The notes beneath the pieces were generated by a model, which was not told where the DNA came from, made no database searches, and worked only from the letters and a program-made list of their open reading frames with translations. Source: Anaerolineae bacterium (GTDB taxonomy: Bacteria; Chloroflexota; Anaerolineae; Aggregatilineales; Phototrophicaceae). From it: a stretch of DNA of 64,000 nt. The position numbers and the translations under genes were made by a program. Numbering within the stretch: the stretch's first letter is position 1; each line of letters starts with the position of its first letter. The stretch is from positions 1 to 64,000 of the forward strand of contig JAJDZQ010000158.1 in NCBI GenBank assembly GCA_022824565.1. The letters are read 5' to 3'. Shown one piece after another: positions 26,611-34,302 of the stretch.

Positions 26611-27960
26611 TTGAAACACCAAATCCGCTGGGTGATGTGCTGTCTGTTGGCTTGGCTCGTGGCTGCGCAGGCTTTGGCGCAGGCGCAGAACACTGCCTCG
26701 TTGACCTTGCATGTGGTGCAACGGGGTGAAAACCTGTTCCGCATCGCCTTGCAGTATGACCTCTTCGCCGAGCAGGTTGCTGAAGCCAATGGCCTGCTTG
26801 TCACCGATAGTTTGCTGCCTGGCCAGCGACTGCTCATCCCCCTGGGCACAGCCGCTGCAACAGCAACGCCCCTGCCCACCGCGACCGCCGCAGCCCTTGC
26901 CGCGCCGACATGGTCGACAGACCAGCCGACACAGACAAGCGCGCTGGATGCGCCGCATTCTTTCTCGCAGGACGGCGCAATGCCCGAAGCCTATCTGCAT
27001 ACCGTGGCCGCTGGCGAAACATTATTTGTCATCGGCTTGCAATACAACCTGACTGTCGACACCATCGCTCAAGCCAACAACATGGCAAACCCCAACCTGC
27101 TGCGCATCGGCCAGCAGCTGGCGGTGCCTGGCATAGAGCTGCCGAGTTTGACGCGCGCCCTGCCCGATGCTGTGCTGGCATTCACCATTGATCCGCTGGT
27201 GTTCAAAGAAGGCCAAACTGCCCGTATTGAACTCTGGACGGATTCGGCCATGACCGTTGCGGGAACCTTCATCGAGCAAGATTTGCAGGTTATCACGCGC
27301 GAGGCGGGCAAGCGACACAATATGCTGGTGGGTGTGCCCATGTTCACGCCGACCGCGCTTTATCCACTGGAATTGCAGCTTGCGGACGCGAGCGGACAAA
27401 CGCAGCTGGTCTCCGCCAATATTCAGGTCATCAGCGGCGGCTATTTTCGGCAGAGTCTGACCATAAATGACAGCGAACTGCTGGCGCGGGAAGTGGAAGA
27501 AGCGGAGATCGCGCAGTTGGCGGAAATCGCAGCGACATTCAAGCCTCAACGCGCTTGGGAAGGCGCATTGCGCTTGCCGGCATCCGCCAACATGAATGCC
27601 TATTTTGGCACGTTGCGCTCGTACAACGGCAGTCCCTTTAATCGCTATCACAGCGGCGTCGACTTCGCTGGGGCGATCGGCACATCGGTGCGGGCGACTG
27701 CGGCTGGCGAAGTCAAAATGGTCGAGCGGCTGCAGATCCGCGGCAACACTGTCATGCTCGATCATGGCTGGGGCGTCTATAGCCTGTATGCGCATTTGAA
27801 CGAGGCGCATGTGCAAGTTGGCGCGCAGGTGGCGGCTGGCGAAGTCATCGGCGCGATCGGCTCGACCGGGCGCAGCACGGGTCCACACCTGCATTGGGAA
27901 GTCTGGGTGAACGGCGTCAATGTCGACCCACTGCAATGGGTCAACGAGATTTTCCCCTAG
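26611..27960 (+). CDS. Secreted LysM-M23 peptidoglycan endopeptidase
   Basis: 449 aa from a TTG at 26611 (GAAGAGG five bases upstream); an in-frame TTG at 26596 is possible. Signal peptide ends near AQALAQAQ. Two LysM domains (about 30-77 and 128-175), a beta domain, then an M23 LytM-type metallopeptidase (about 325-445) with the zinc ligands in YHSGVDFAG and HLHWEVWV. M23 enzymes cut peptide cross-bridges of peptidoglycan or, when inactive, activate amidases; the ligands here look intact. Same strand as and similar to the preceding LysM protein, suggesting a cell-wall locus. The stop shares CTAG with the convergent gene. Confidence 0.9.
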   Translation: MKHQIRWVMCCLLAWLVAAQALAQAQNTASLTLHVVQRGENLFRIALQYDLFAEQVAEANGLLVTDSLLPGQRLLIPLGTAAATATPLPTATAAALAAPTWSTDQPTQTSALDAPHSFSQDGAMPEAYLHTVAAGETLFVIGLQYNLTVDTIAQANNMANPNLLRIGQQLAVPGIELPSLTRALPDAVLAFTIDPLVFKEGQTARIELWTDSAMTVAGTFIEQDLQVITREAGKRHNMLVGVPMFTPTALYPLELQLADASGQTQLVSANIQVISGGYFRQSLTINDSELLAREVEEAEIAQLAEIAATFKPQRAWEGALRLPASANMNAYFGTLRSYNGSPFNRYHSGVDFAGAIGTSVRATAAGEVKMVERLQIRGNTVMLDHGWGVYSLYAHLNEAHVQVGAQVAAGEVIGAIGSTGRSTGPHLHWEVWVNGVNVDPLQWVNEIFP

Positions 27961-29105
27961 CTAAATGCGCCGTCCAGCGCCTCGAAGTCGGTGAACAAGA
28001 AGTGGTCGTGATAATAATGAATCCACAAGAATGACAATATCGCCGTGTAATAGGCGATATCGAAGTGGCTGTTCCCATCGATGCCCGGCTTGACGATGCC
28101 CGCCAGCGCATAGACCAGCGCGAATATCACCGCAGAGCCAACCAGCAGCAAGGCGCTGAAGCCATACAGCGCGCGCGAATCGACTGTCTTGCGGCTGAAG
28201 CGAGCCACCAGCGGCGCGTTGTCATCCAGGTCGCCCATCAGTTGCCGAATCTTGATGATATAGAAAGTGATCGCCAAATACTGGAACGAATGCCAGGTAT
28301 TCAACCCTTGAAAAGCCGTATCGAGATTGGGCAACAGCGGCGTGAAGAAAGCGACCAGCACCGTCAACGTGATGAAGATGAATTTGGGCTTATTGAGAAT
28401 GCCCTGCCGCGCTTCATAGATCGACTTGCCGATATAAGCGACCAAAGCCGCGCAAAAGACCAACGTAACCAGGATGAAAAACCAGGGGTTATCGGGCTGT
28501 TGGAAAAGATCGGGGATGGCTTCGCCCAGGTCGTTTTGCCCGATTTCGAACAGGCCCTGGCTAATCTTCCACATGGCGATCGGGAAGAGGCTGGTCAGCA
28601 CGATGGCATAGTCAATCAAGCGCGCCAGCGGGTTCAAGGCGCTGCGGCGGACGAACTTGGCTTCTTTGTGATTATAAAGCTCGACGATATAGGTAACTTG
28701 ATGCAATACATGCAGGGACGCCCAGAAAAAGAAAAAGGTCAACATCAAGCTGAGGTTGAGAAATGCCAGCGAAATCACGATGATGGGAATGATGATGGAA
28801 GAGCGGATCAGTGTCGGATACCGTTCTTTGAAACGTTCGTCCAAGCCCGTGCGCAGGAAAGTCGACATCATGTGCGGACCGCCGATAGCCACCGCGACAA
28901 AGGCATTGACCAGGTTGCGGCTGATATCGTCATCCAGCCCGAATTGCACGCCCAGCAGGTACATCACATAAGGCATCGGCACGACAACCACACTGAGCGT
29001 GATGAAGAACAGGTCCCAGCGGCGGTTGCGCAGCCACAAACTGCCTTTGTCGATCTCGGCATAATAGGCTTGTGAGCGATCCAGCGAAATTGCGGTCGAT
29101 GCCAT
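27957..29105 (-). CDS. Polytopic membrane protein with conserved histidines, unknown function
   Basis: 382 aa with about nine hydrophobic helices. Histidines sit in or next to several helices: GGPHMMSTFLRT, SLHVLHQVTYIVELYNH, TWHSFQYLAITFY and WIHYYHDHFLF near the C-terminus. This pattern, with intramembrane His pairs, is reminiscent of membrane di-iron or haem proteins (for instance the Brp/Blh carotenoid oxygenase group), but no family signature is convincing. Strong minus-strand promoter and GGAGG site upstream. Monocistronic. The function is unknown. Confidence 0.7.
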   Translation of the reverse strand: MASTAISLDRSQAYYAEIDKGSLWLRNRRWDLFFITLSVVVVPMPYVMYLLGVQFGLDDDISRNLVNAFVAVAIGGPHMMSTFLRTGLDERFKERYPTLIRSSIIIPIIVISLAFLNLSLMLTFFFFWASLHVLHQVTYIVELYNHKEAKFVRRSALNPLARLIDYAIVLTSLFPIAMWKISQGLFEIGQNDLGEAIPDLFQQPDNPWFFILVTLVFCAALVAYIGKSIYEARQGILNKPKFIFITLTVLVAFFTPLLPNLDTAFQGLNTWHSFQYLAITFYIIKIRQLMGDLDDNAPLVARFSRKTVDSRALYGFSALLLVGSAVIFALVYALAGIVKPGIDGNSHFDIAYYTAILSFLWIHYYHDHFLFTDFEALDGAFS

Positions 29106-29135
29106 GCCTTGCCTCCAGCTAGGGATGCTGATTGC

Positions 29136-29163
29136 ATTGTAGCAAAAATACTTAGCATTGCAA
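29136..29163 (-). promoter_or_regulatory. Promoter of the His-containing membrane protein gene
   Basis: Minus strand TTGCAA (29158-29163), 16 bp spacer, TACAAT (29136-29141), about 30 bp before the start codon at 29105, with GGAGGCAAGGC directly ahead of the ATG. Confidence 0.65.
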
Positions 29164-29206
29164 AGTAGTCTACTGCCTGCGCCGCCAACTGGGGTGGCTG
29201 CTGCGG

Positions 29207-29518
29207 CTAGGGAATAAAACCGAGCCAGCGACAGAAGTTGGTCGGGTGCGCGGCGCAGCTATTGGGCGCGTCAATCAACAAGAAGGCGATTCCAGCGCAG
29301 GCTGCCAGTGTGATGATGGCCAGAGCGCAGCCCAGCCAGGTGCCCGGACCGCCCTGTAGCAAGTCCACCAACGCGCCGAGAATCCCCAGCAGCAGGTCAA
29401 TGACACCGCTGAGCGCTTGCAGCACAAAGCCGATAACCAGCAGCGCCACACACAACAAAGCACAACCCACGGCGATAAAGGGCAGATGCGCCGGGTCGAT
29501 CATCTGCAGCAAGTCCAT
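29207..29518 (-). CDS. Small membrane protein, unknown
   Basis: 103 aa. Two or three hydrophobic helices (about 10-35, 35-55 and 62-85), Gly/Leu-rich; the C-terminal tail has two Cys (SCAAHPTNFC). Begins at ATGATG overlapping the stop of the preceding gene (TGATG), with GGAG upstream. Third gene of a Nudix-led trio. No family recognised. Confidence 0.6.
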   Translation of the reverse strand: MDLLQMIDPAHLPFIAVGCALLCVALLVIGFVLQALSGVIDLLLGILGALVDLLQGGPGTWLGCALAIITLAACAGIAFLLIDAPNSCAAHPTNFCRWLGFIP

Positions 29519-29931
29519 CATTGTTCTCCACGCGGCTGGCAAGCGCCGGCGCTGGTATCGTTCAATATCCAGTTGTCATCTGCGCCACGAGAATAACAAT
29601 CGCAATAGCTTGCATCTTGGTCGCCGCCGCTGGAATGCCACAATACAAAGCGCACCGTCGTCTCCACGCACAGCAGCGGGGTTTTCGCAACGGTGGCTGA
29701 CGATTCGATGCGCAGTCCGCGTTCGTTCTGTTCGCTGACCAGCGATATCAGCAAGAGCGGATGGGCGTGCGGCTGGGGGATCTCGCCATGTTGCAGGCGG
29801 ATTTCTCCATTGGCAGCCAGATAAAACAAACCGCAAGGCAGCAACAGCAGCGCGAACCACAGCATCAACAGCAGCAGACAGCCCAGCCGCTTTAGCGGGT
29901 TGCGGCGCACTGGCGCGCTAGCCTTCGCCAT
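29518..29931 (-). CDS. Single-pass membrane protein, unknown
   Basis: 137 aa. Positively charged N-terminus (PVRRNPLKRLG), one membrane helix (about 15-38), and an extracytoplasmic beta-rich domain with four Cys (CVETT, YCDCYSRG, GACQP) that may form disulfides. The start at 29931 (MAKASAPVRRN) overlaps the Nudix gene by 14 bp; an upstream ATG inside that gene is less likely. No family recognised. Confidence 0.6.
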   Translation of the reverse strand: MAKASAPVRRNPLKRLGCLLLLMLWFALLLLPCGLFYLAANGEIRLQHGEIPQPHAHPLLLISLVSEQNERGLRIESSATVAKTPLLCVETTVRFVLWHSSGGDQDASYCDCYSRGADDNWILNDTSAGACQPRGEQ

Positions 29932-30436
29932 GGAATCGCAGCACCAGGCTGTCGGCCTCATCATAGCTGACATGGGCGCTCAGCGGTGGGTCGTCAGCGC
30001 GCATCGCCAGGATGCGTGGCAACAGCTGTGGCAAGTCTTCCACGAGGTCAAGCTCTCCCAATCGCTCGCGGGGGATCCATTCCAGTTCGCCTTCTGCCCC
30101 ATCGTTCTGCACAGCGCGCCCCTCGCTGATGGCAGTATACACAAAGAGTATAATGCCCGTTTGTCCGCCAGCGTCGATATTGTGAATGCTGCGCAGACGC
30201 AGGGAATGCACACGCAAGCCGCTTTCTTCGGTTACTTCTCGCAGCGCCCCGGCCGCCGGGTCTTCGCCAGGTTCAATATGCCCGCCCAGCCCATTGTATC
30301 GGTTGGGGAAAACCCGTCTGTGTGGCGCCCGCTTCATCATCAGCACAGCATCGTCATGCTGCACAAAGACCAACGTGCGCGGAATGACCAACCAACGATC
30401 GCCAACCGCATCTGCGCCTTGCTCTTGCGCCCCCAT
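29918..30436 (-). CDS. Nudix hydrolase
   Basis: 172 aa. Complete Nudix box with the pattern G-x5-E-x7-REU-xEE-xGU in GHIEPGEDPAAGALREVTEE. Upstream strand VFVQHDDAVLMMKRAPH and the downstream IILFVYTA fit the MutT-like subgroup. The substrate (a nucleoside diphosphate-X compound) is not predictable. First of three overlapping genes on this strand; the two downstream are membrane proteins. Confidence 0.88.
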   Translation of the reverse strand: MGAQEQGADAVGDRWLVIPRTLVFVQHDDAVLMMKRAPHRRVFPNRYNGLGGHIEPGEDPAAGALREVTEESGLRVHSLRLRSIHNIDAGGQTGIILFVYTAISEGRAVQNDGAEGELEWIPRERLGELDLVEDLPQLLPRILAMRADDPPLSAHVSYDEADSLVLRFHGEG

Positions 30437-30524
30437 TGACGTCTCCTCGCCGACAGTTGAGATTGCCGCTTCGCCCGCTTCGTGCTAGGCTAGGCGCTTC
30501 TATGTCATTCTACTGGTTCATGCC

Positions 30525-31343
30525 GTGTTTGCGAATCCACACAGCGCCCCGCCGCCCGATTTACGCATTGTTGATATCGACGCCGTGCTGCCCCACGAAA
30601 CCAGCGATATCCAACGTTCCGGTCCTTTGATAGCGCGCCTGCAAGAGGCAGAGCACTTCACCAACCCGCCCCTGGTCGCGCCGGCAGAGGCTGGCAAGTT
30701 CGTGCTGATGGATGGCTCCAACCGCCATGTTTCTTTGAAAGCGCTGGGCTTCCCACATATTCTGGTGCAAGTGGTCGCCTACGAGAGCGGCACAGTCGGG
30801 CTGGGCGTGTGGCAGCATATCGTGGCGGACTGGGATGCGGCCAGCCTGCGGCGTGGGCTTGCGAACTTGCCCGACATCGCCATAACCGCTGGCGAAGACA
30901 CACGCGCGATCGCCTCGCTCTGCCTGCGCGATGGCTCTTCGTTCGGCATCTGCGTCCAAGTCGACAGCTTGCACGAGCGAAATGCCGCCTTGCGCGCGGT
31001 GGTGGCTGCCTATCACAGCAGCGCCACGCTATATCGAACTGCATTGACCGATGCAACACAGGTCTGGACGCATTTTCCAACCGGGGTGGCGCTGGTCACC
31101 TTCCCGATTTATCAGCCGCAGGATATCATTGCCGCGGCCCTGCAACGCGCCTACCTGCCGCCGGGCATCAGCCGCCACATCATCCACGGGCGGGCATTGA
31201 ACCTGCGTTATCCTATGCGGCAACTGCGCGCCGACCTGCCACTGAAAAAGAAAAACCAGCAGCTCACCGACTGGCTGCAAGCGCAATTTGCCCGGCGCAT
31301 GGTGCGTTATTATGCCGAAGCGACTTACCAGTTTGATGAGTGA
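30525..31343 (+). CDS. ParB/sulfiredoxin-fold protein, possible free-serine kinase (SerK/SbnI-like)
   Basis: 272 aa from a GTG. Residues about 10-80 form a ParB N-terminal/sulfiredoxin-type fold: VDIDAVLPHE, then PPLVAPAEAGKFVLMDGSNR and HVSLKALGF, where the DGxNRH motif is the nucleotide-binding element. There is no ParB helix-turn-helix; the rest is a separate alpha/beta domain, as in the archaeal serine kinase SerK and staphylococcal SbnI, which phosphorylate free L-serine. That function is inferred from architecture only. First gene of a five-gene run; the next begins 6 bp later. Confidence 0.6.
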   Translation: MFANPHSAPPPDLRIVDIDAVLPHETSDIQRSGPLIARLQEAEHFTNPPLVAPAEAGKFVLMDGSNRHVSLKALGFPHILVQVVAYESGTVGLGVWQHIVADWDAASLRRGLANLPDIAITAGEDTRAIASLCLRDGSSFGICVQVDSLHERNAALRAVVAAYHSSATLYRTALTDATQVWTHFPTGVALVTFPIYQPQDIIAAALQRAYLPPGISRHIIHGRALNLRYPMRQLRADLPLKKKNQQLTDWLQAQFARRMVRYYAEATYQFDE

Positions 31344-31349
31344 GGCGAT

Positions 31350-31793
31350 ATGACGCAGGCTGCCAAACTGGCGCTGCGCGAGGCGGAACTGTATAGCGAC
31401 GGTTGCGTCTATCGCCTGTTGCAGCTGCCGCCCAACGCGCTTGTGCTGGCTGCTGGCGTTGTGGCCGAAGCCGCCACGCCGTTCAGCGCGCTGCTTGCCG
31501 ACAAAGACGAGCTTACTTTGCTGCTGCCCGATGATGTTTGCCAGGAATTTGCGCGCCGCTTGCGACATGCGACCAGTAGCGACGCGGCCTATCGCCTGAT
31601 TACATTCGATATTGAGTTGGATTCGACGCTGGTTGGATTTATGGCGCTGGTTAGCGGAGCCTTGGCGGCGGCTGGCATCCCCATCTTGACCTATGCCGCT
31701 TTCTCGCGCGATCATGTTGTGGTGCGCGCCGACGATTTTGACAAAGCCCTGCGCACGCTCAAGCAACTGCAGCAAACAGCGCAAGGAACCTGA
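31350..31793 (+). CDS. ACT domain protein (CASTOR/ACT_7-like)
   Basis: 147 aa. Two ACT-like halves; the C-terminal one is clear (FDIELDSTLVGFMALVSGAL, AAAGIPILTYAAFSRDHVVV, then DFDKALRTLKQL), typical of small stand-alone amino-acid-sensing proteins of the ACT_7 type. Probably a ligand-binding regulator. Starts 6 bp after the ParB-fold gene and ends 3 bp before the next; if the upstream protein handles serine, an amino-acid sensor next to it would make sense. Confidence 0.78.
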   Translation: MTQAAKLALREAELYSDGCVYRLLQLPPNALVLAAGVVAEAATPFSALLADKDELTLLLPDDVCQEFARRLRHATSSDAAYRLITFDIELDSTLVGFMALVSGALAAAGIPILTYAAFSRDHVVVRADDFDKALRTLKQLQQTAQGT

Positions 31794-31796
31794 GGC

Positions 31797-32159
31797 ATGG
31801 AAATCAACCTGTTCAACGATCCCAGCCAGGTGCCACAGCCGCGCCACAAACTCAAGATCGAGAGCTTTCGCGCCAGCCCCTATGCCGACCGCTTTCGTGT
31901 CAAGGTCAATCTTTCGCTGACGCCTTTTCAGGAACGTCCCAACCTGGTCATCACGGCGCGCCGCAGCGATGGCTTGCTGGTCAGCGACCTGGATATCATC
32001 GCCACCATGCACTTCCACAACGAATTCACCATGCACATCCGCGGGCTGGACGACCCGACCGGCGAATATACATTGCGGGCAGAATTGTACTACGAGACGC
32101 GCAATCCGCCGCAGGACGCGCTGGAAATCAACTTCCGCATCCTGCCCGAAGAGAACTAG
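31797..32159 (+). CDS. Small beta-rich protein, unknown
   Basis: 120 aa, soluble, no Cys. Alternating strands predicted throughout (for example DRFRVKVNLSLTPF, NLVITARRSDGLLV, TMHFHNEFTMHIRG, EYTLRAELYYETR), consistent with an immunoglobulin-like beta sandwich. No ubiquitin-like GG tail and no E2 catalytic Cys. Sits 3 bp after the ACT gene and 8 bp before the JAMM protease gene, so it is likely co-expressed with both. Not recognised. Confidence 0.65.
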   Translation: MEINLFNDPSQVPQPRHKLKIESFRASPYADRFRVKVNLSLTPFQERPNLVITARRSDGLLVSDLDIIATMHFHNEFTMHIRGLDDPTGEYTLRAELYYETRNPPQDALEINFRILPEEN

Positions 32160-32167
32160 GCGCTCTT

Positions 32168-32692
32168 GTGCGCATCACCTACCCGACCGCGCGAGATATC
32201 GTCGAGCATGCCAGCGCCCAGTCGCCACGAGAAGCCTGTGGCTTGCTGGCGGGCAAAGGCGCGCTCATTTCGCTGGCTCTGCCGGTCGCCAATGCCGCAG
32301 CCGTGCCCGAGCAGGCCTTCGAGCTGGCACCAGATGAGCAACTGCGCCGATTAAAACAGATTGACGCGGCTGGTCTGGATTGGCTGGGCATGTATCACTC
32401 GCATCCGGGCTCGCCGCCCATTCCCTCACCATCCGACATAGCTGGCGCAGTAGACCATGCCCTGCTGCAATTGATCGTTTCGCTTGCAGACCCCAAGCCG
32501 CGTTTGAAATTGTGGCGGATTGACGGGGCGATTGCGCTGCCGCTGGAACTGGACTTTGCAGACGCGCCCAGCTCCCAGCATGACATCGGCGAGCTGACGC
32601 GCAAGCAGCGATTGGGCATGCTGGCGGCCGGCGTACTATCTGTGCTGGCGCTATTGGTCATCGCCATGGCGCTGCTGCCACCGGCGTCATGA
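32168..32692 (+). CDS. Membrane-anchored JAMM (M67) metalloprotease
   Basis: 174 aa from a GTG. JAB/MPN domain with the full zinc-site set: Glu22 in REACGLL, His77 and His79 in MYHSHPGSPP, and Asp90 in PSPSD. These enzymes cut isopeptide or peptide bonds after ubiquitin-like or sulfur-carrier tails. A C-terminal membrane helix (about 149-170) follows a charged KQR stretch, so the catalytic domain faces the cytosol. Its stop overlaps the prepilin peptidase start by 4 bp. No ubiquitin-like, E1 or E2 gene is nearby, so the substrate is open. Confidence 0.85.
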   Translation: MRITYPTARDIVEHASAQSPREACGLLAGKGALISLALPVANAAAVPEQAFELAPDEQLRRLKQIDAAGLDWLGMYHSHPGSPPIPSPSDIAGAVDHALLQLIVSLADPKPRLKLWRIDGAIALPLELDFADAPSSQHDIGELTRKQRLGMLAAGVLSVLALLVIAMALLPPAS

Positions 32693-33210
32693 GCATGTCC
32701 GGCGTCATGTTGGGCATCACAGTCGTGCAAGTGGCGCTGTTGGCGGGCATTTCAATCTTTGATTTGCAGCATCGCAGCATCCATCCCGGCGCCCTGCTGG
32801 CTTTGGCAGCCGCTTCTCTATTGCGTACTTTCGCCAGCCAGTCCCCCTTGCTGCAATCGGCTTTGGTCGGCGCGCTCTTCGCCGGGGGCGCATTTGGCCT
32901 GGCTTACCTGGGCGGGCGGGCATTCTGCAGACAATTTGACCTGCCGCCAACAACAGTCGTCTTTGGGCTGGGAGATGTCTGGCTGGGGGCGGTGTGTGGG
33001 CTGGCTTGCGGATTTCCTGGCGCGCTGGCCGTGGTGTTGCTGGCTATGCTGTTCGGCGGCTTTTGCGCTGGCATCTTTGTGGCGGTTGCCAGTTGGCGGG
33101 GCGGAGACTATCGACCCATGACCGCGCTGCCTTATGGACAGAATATCGCGGCTGCCACTGGCTTCGCGCTGCTTTTTCCCGCAGAAGTCGCGCAGGTATT
33201 CGCCGGCTAG
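32689..33210 (+). CDS. Type IV prepilin peptidase, A24 family (short, peptidase-only)
   Basis: 173 aa, about six membrane helices, no N-terminal methylase domain. The two catalytic aspartates of the family are Asp25 in IFDLQHRSIHP and Asp96 in the GLGD motif (93-96) of VFGLGDVWLG. Similar to the short TadV/CpaA type. Cleaves class III leader peptides of pilins or pseudopilins. Translationally coupled to the JAMM gene. No pilin or pilus assembly gene occurs in the window, so its substrates are elsewhere. Confidence 0.85.
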   Translation: MSMSGVMLGITVVQVALLAGISIFDLQHRSIHPGALLALAAASLLRTFASQSPLLQSALVGALFAGGAFGLAYLGGRAFCRQFDLPPTTVVFGLGDVWLGAVCGLACGFPGALAVVLLAMLFGGFCAGIFVAVASWRGGDYRPMTALPYGQNIAAATGFALLFPAEVAQVFAG

Positions 33211-33213
33211 CGG

Positions 33214-34302
33214 CTAGGAAAACTTGGCGATGATGCCGCCACCGAGACAAGTATCGCCAACATAGACGACAGCTGCCTGGCCGGGCGTGATATCGCGCTG
33301 AGGTTCATCAAAGCGCACCTCGAAGCTGTCGGCGCTGGGTACGACCACTTCGGCCGGCTGGGGCTGTGCGCGGTAACGAATCTTGACCTGGGCGCGGAAC
33401 TGCGGGTCGGGTGGCGCGCCGCCGATCCAGTTGACGGACTCGGCTCTTAGCCAATCGCGTCCCAGTTGGTCGCGTGTGCCCACGATCAAGGCGTTGCGAA
33501 GCGGGTTGGTCGCCAGCACATACAGTGGCTCGCGATACGACAGGCCCAAGCCCTTGCGTTGTCCGATTGTGTAATTTGCCAGCCCGTTGTGCTCGCCCAG
33601 TACCTCGCCGCTGGTGGCAACAATGGGTCCCGCCTGCATGACATCCGGCGCATGCAGCCGCAAAAAATCACGGTAATCGCCTTTGCCCAAGAAACACAAA
33701 TCTTGGCTGTCCTGCCGGCCCGCCACATCCAAGCCCAATTCCGCTGCCAACTGCCGCACCCGCGCTTTGGGATAATCGCCCACCGGGAACATGGCGCGCG
33801 AAAGTTGCGCTTGCCCGAGCACACTGAGCACATAGCTTTGGTCTTTGTTTTGGTCAACACCGCGACGCAGCCGCCAGCCGCCAGCCGCATCAGCCGTCAG
33901 GCGGGCGTAATGACCGGTCGCCAGGTAGTCGGCATCCAGCGCCAGCGCATGATTCAGCAGCCACTCAAAGCGAATGCGCCGATTGCATTCCAGGCAGGGG
34001 TTTGGCGTATGGCCATTGCGATGGCCGTCGATGAAAAACTGCACAACCTCGCCACGAAAGACCTCTTGCGTATCCAGCACATAAAAGGGGATGCCGAGCT
34101 GGTCGGCGATTCGGCGGGCATCGCTCATCTGCGTCGGCGTACAACAGCGATTGTGCGCCGCGCCGCCCATGGCCGGGTCTGACCACAGACGCATCATCAT
34201 GCCAACCACATCAAAGCCAGCGCGCAGCAATAGCGCCGCTGCCACAGAACTATCCACACCGCCACTCATGGCGACGACAACGCGCTTGGCTCGCTGTTTC
34301 AT
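33214..34302 (-). CDS. mnmA: tRNA-specific 2-thiouridylase MnmA
   Basis: Adds sulfur to U34 of Lys, Glu and Gln tRNAs. 362 aa. PP-loop AMSGGVDSSVAA; catalytic Cys pair in NPCLECNRR and QDLCFLGKGDY; tRNA-binding segments DYLATGHYARL and KDQSYVLSVL. The start overlaps the cysteine desulfurase stop by 4 bp, so sulfur donor and thiolase are made together. The TAG stop lies 3 bp from the prepilin peptidase stop. Confidence 0.95.
   Translation of the reverse strand: MKQRAKRVVVAMSGGVDSSVAAALLLRAGFDVVGMMMRLWSDPAMGGAAHNRCCTPTQMSDARRIADQLGIPFYVLDTQEVFRGEVVQFFIDGHRNGHTPNPCLECNRRIRFEWLLNHALALDADYLATGHYARLTADAAGGWRLRRGVDQNKDQSYVLSVLGQAQLSRAMFPVGDYPKARVRQLAAELGLDVAGRQDSQDLCFLGKGDYRDFLRLHAPDVMQAGPIVATSGEVLGEHNGLANYTIGQRKGLGLSYREPLYVLATNPLRNALIVGTRDQLGRDWLRAESVNWIGGAPPDPQFRAQVKIRYRAQPQPAEVVVPSADSFEVRFDEPQRDITPGQAAVVYVGDTCLGGGIIAKFS

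Noticed and set aside
27957-29105. Naming the protein a Brp/Blh beta-carotene dioxygenase
   Set aside because: The histidine pattern is only loosely similar and no diagnostic motif could be matched by eye.
31797-32692. Bacterial ubiquitin-like system with JAMM
   Set aside because: No E1, E2 or ubiquitin-like protein with a Gly-Gly end is nearby, so only the JAMM enzyme is supported.
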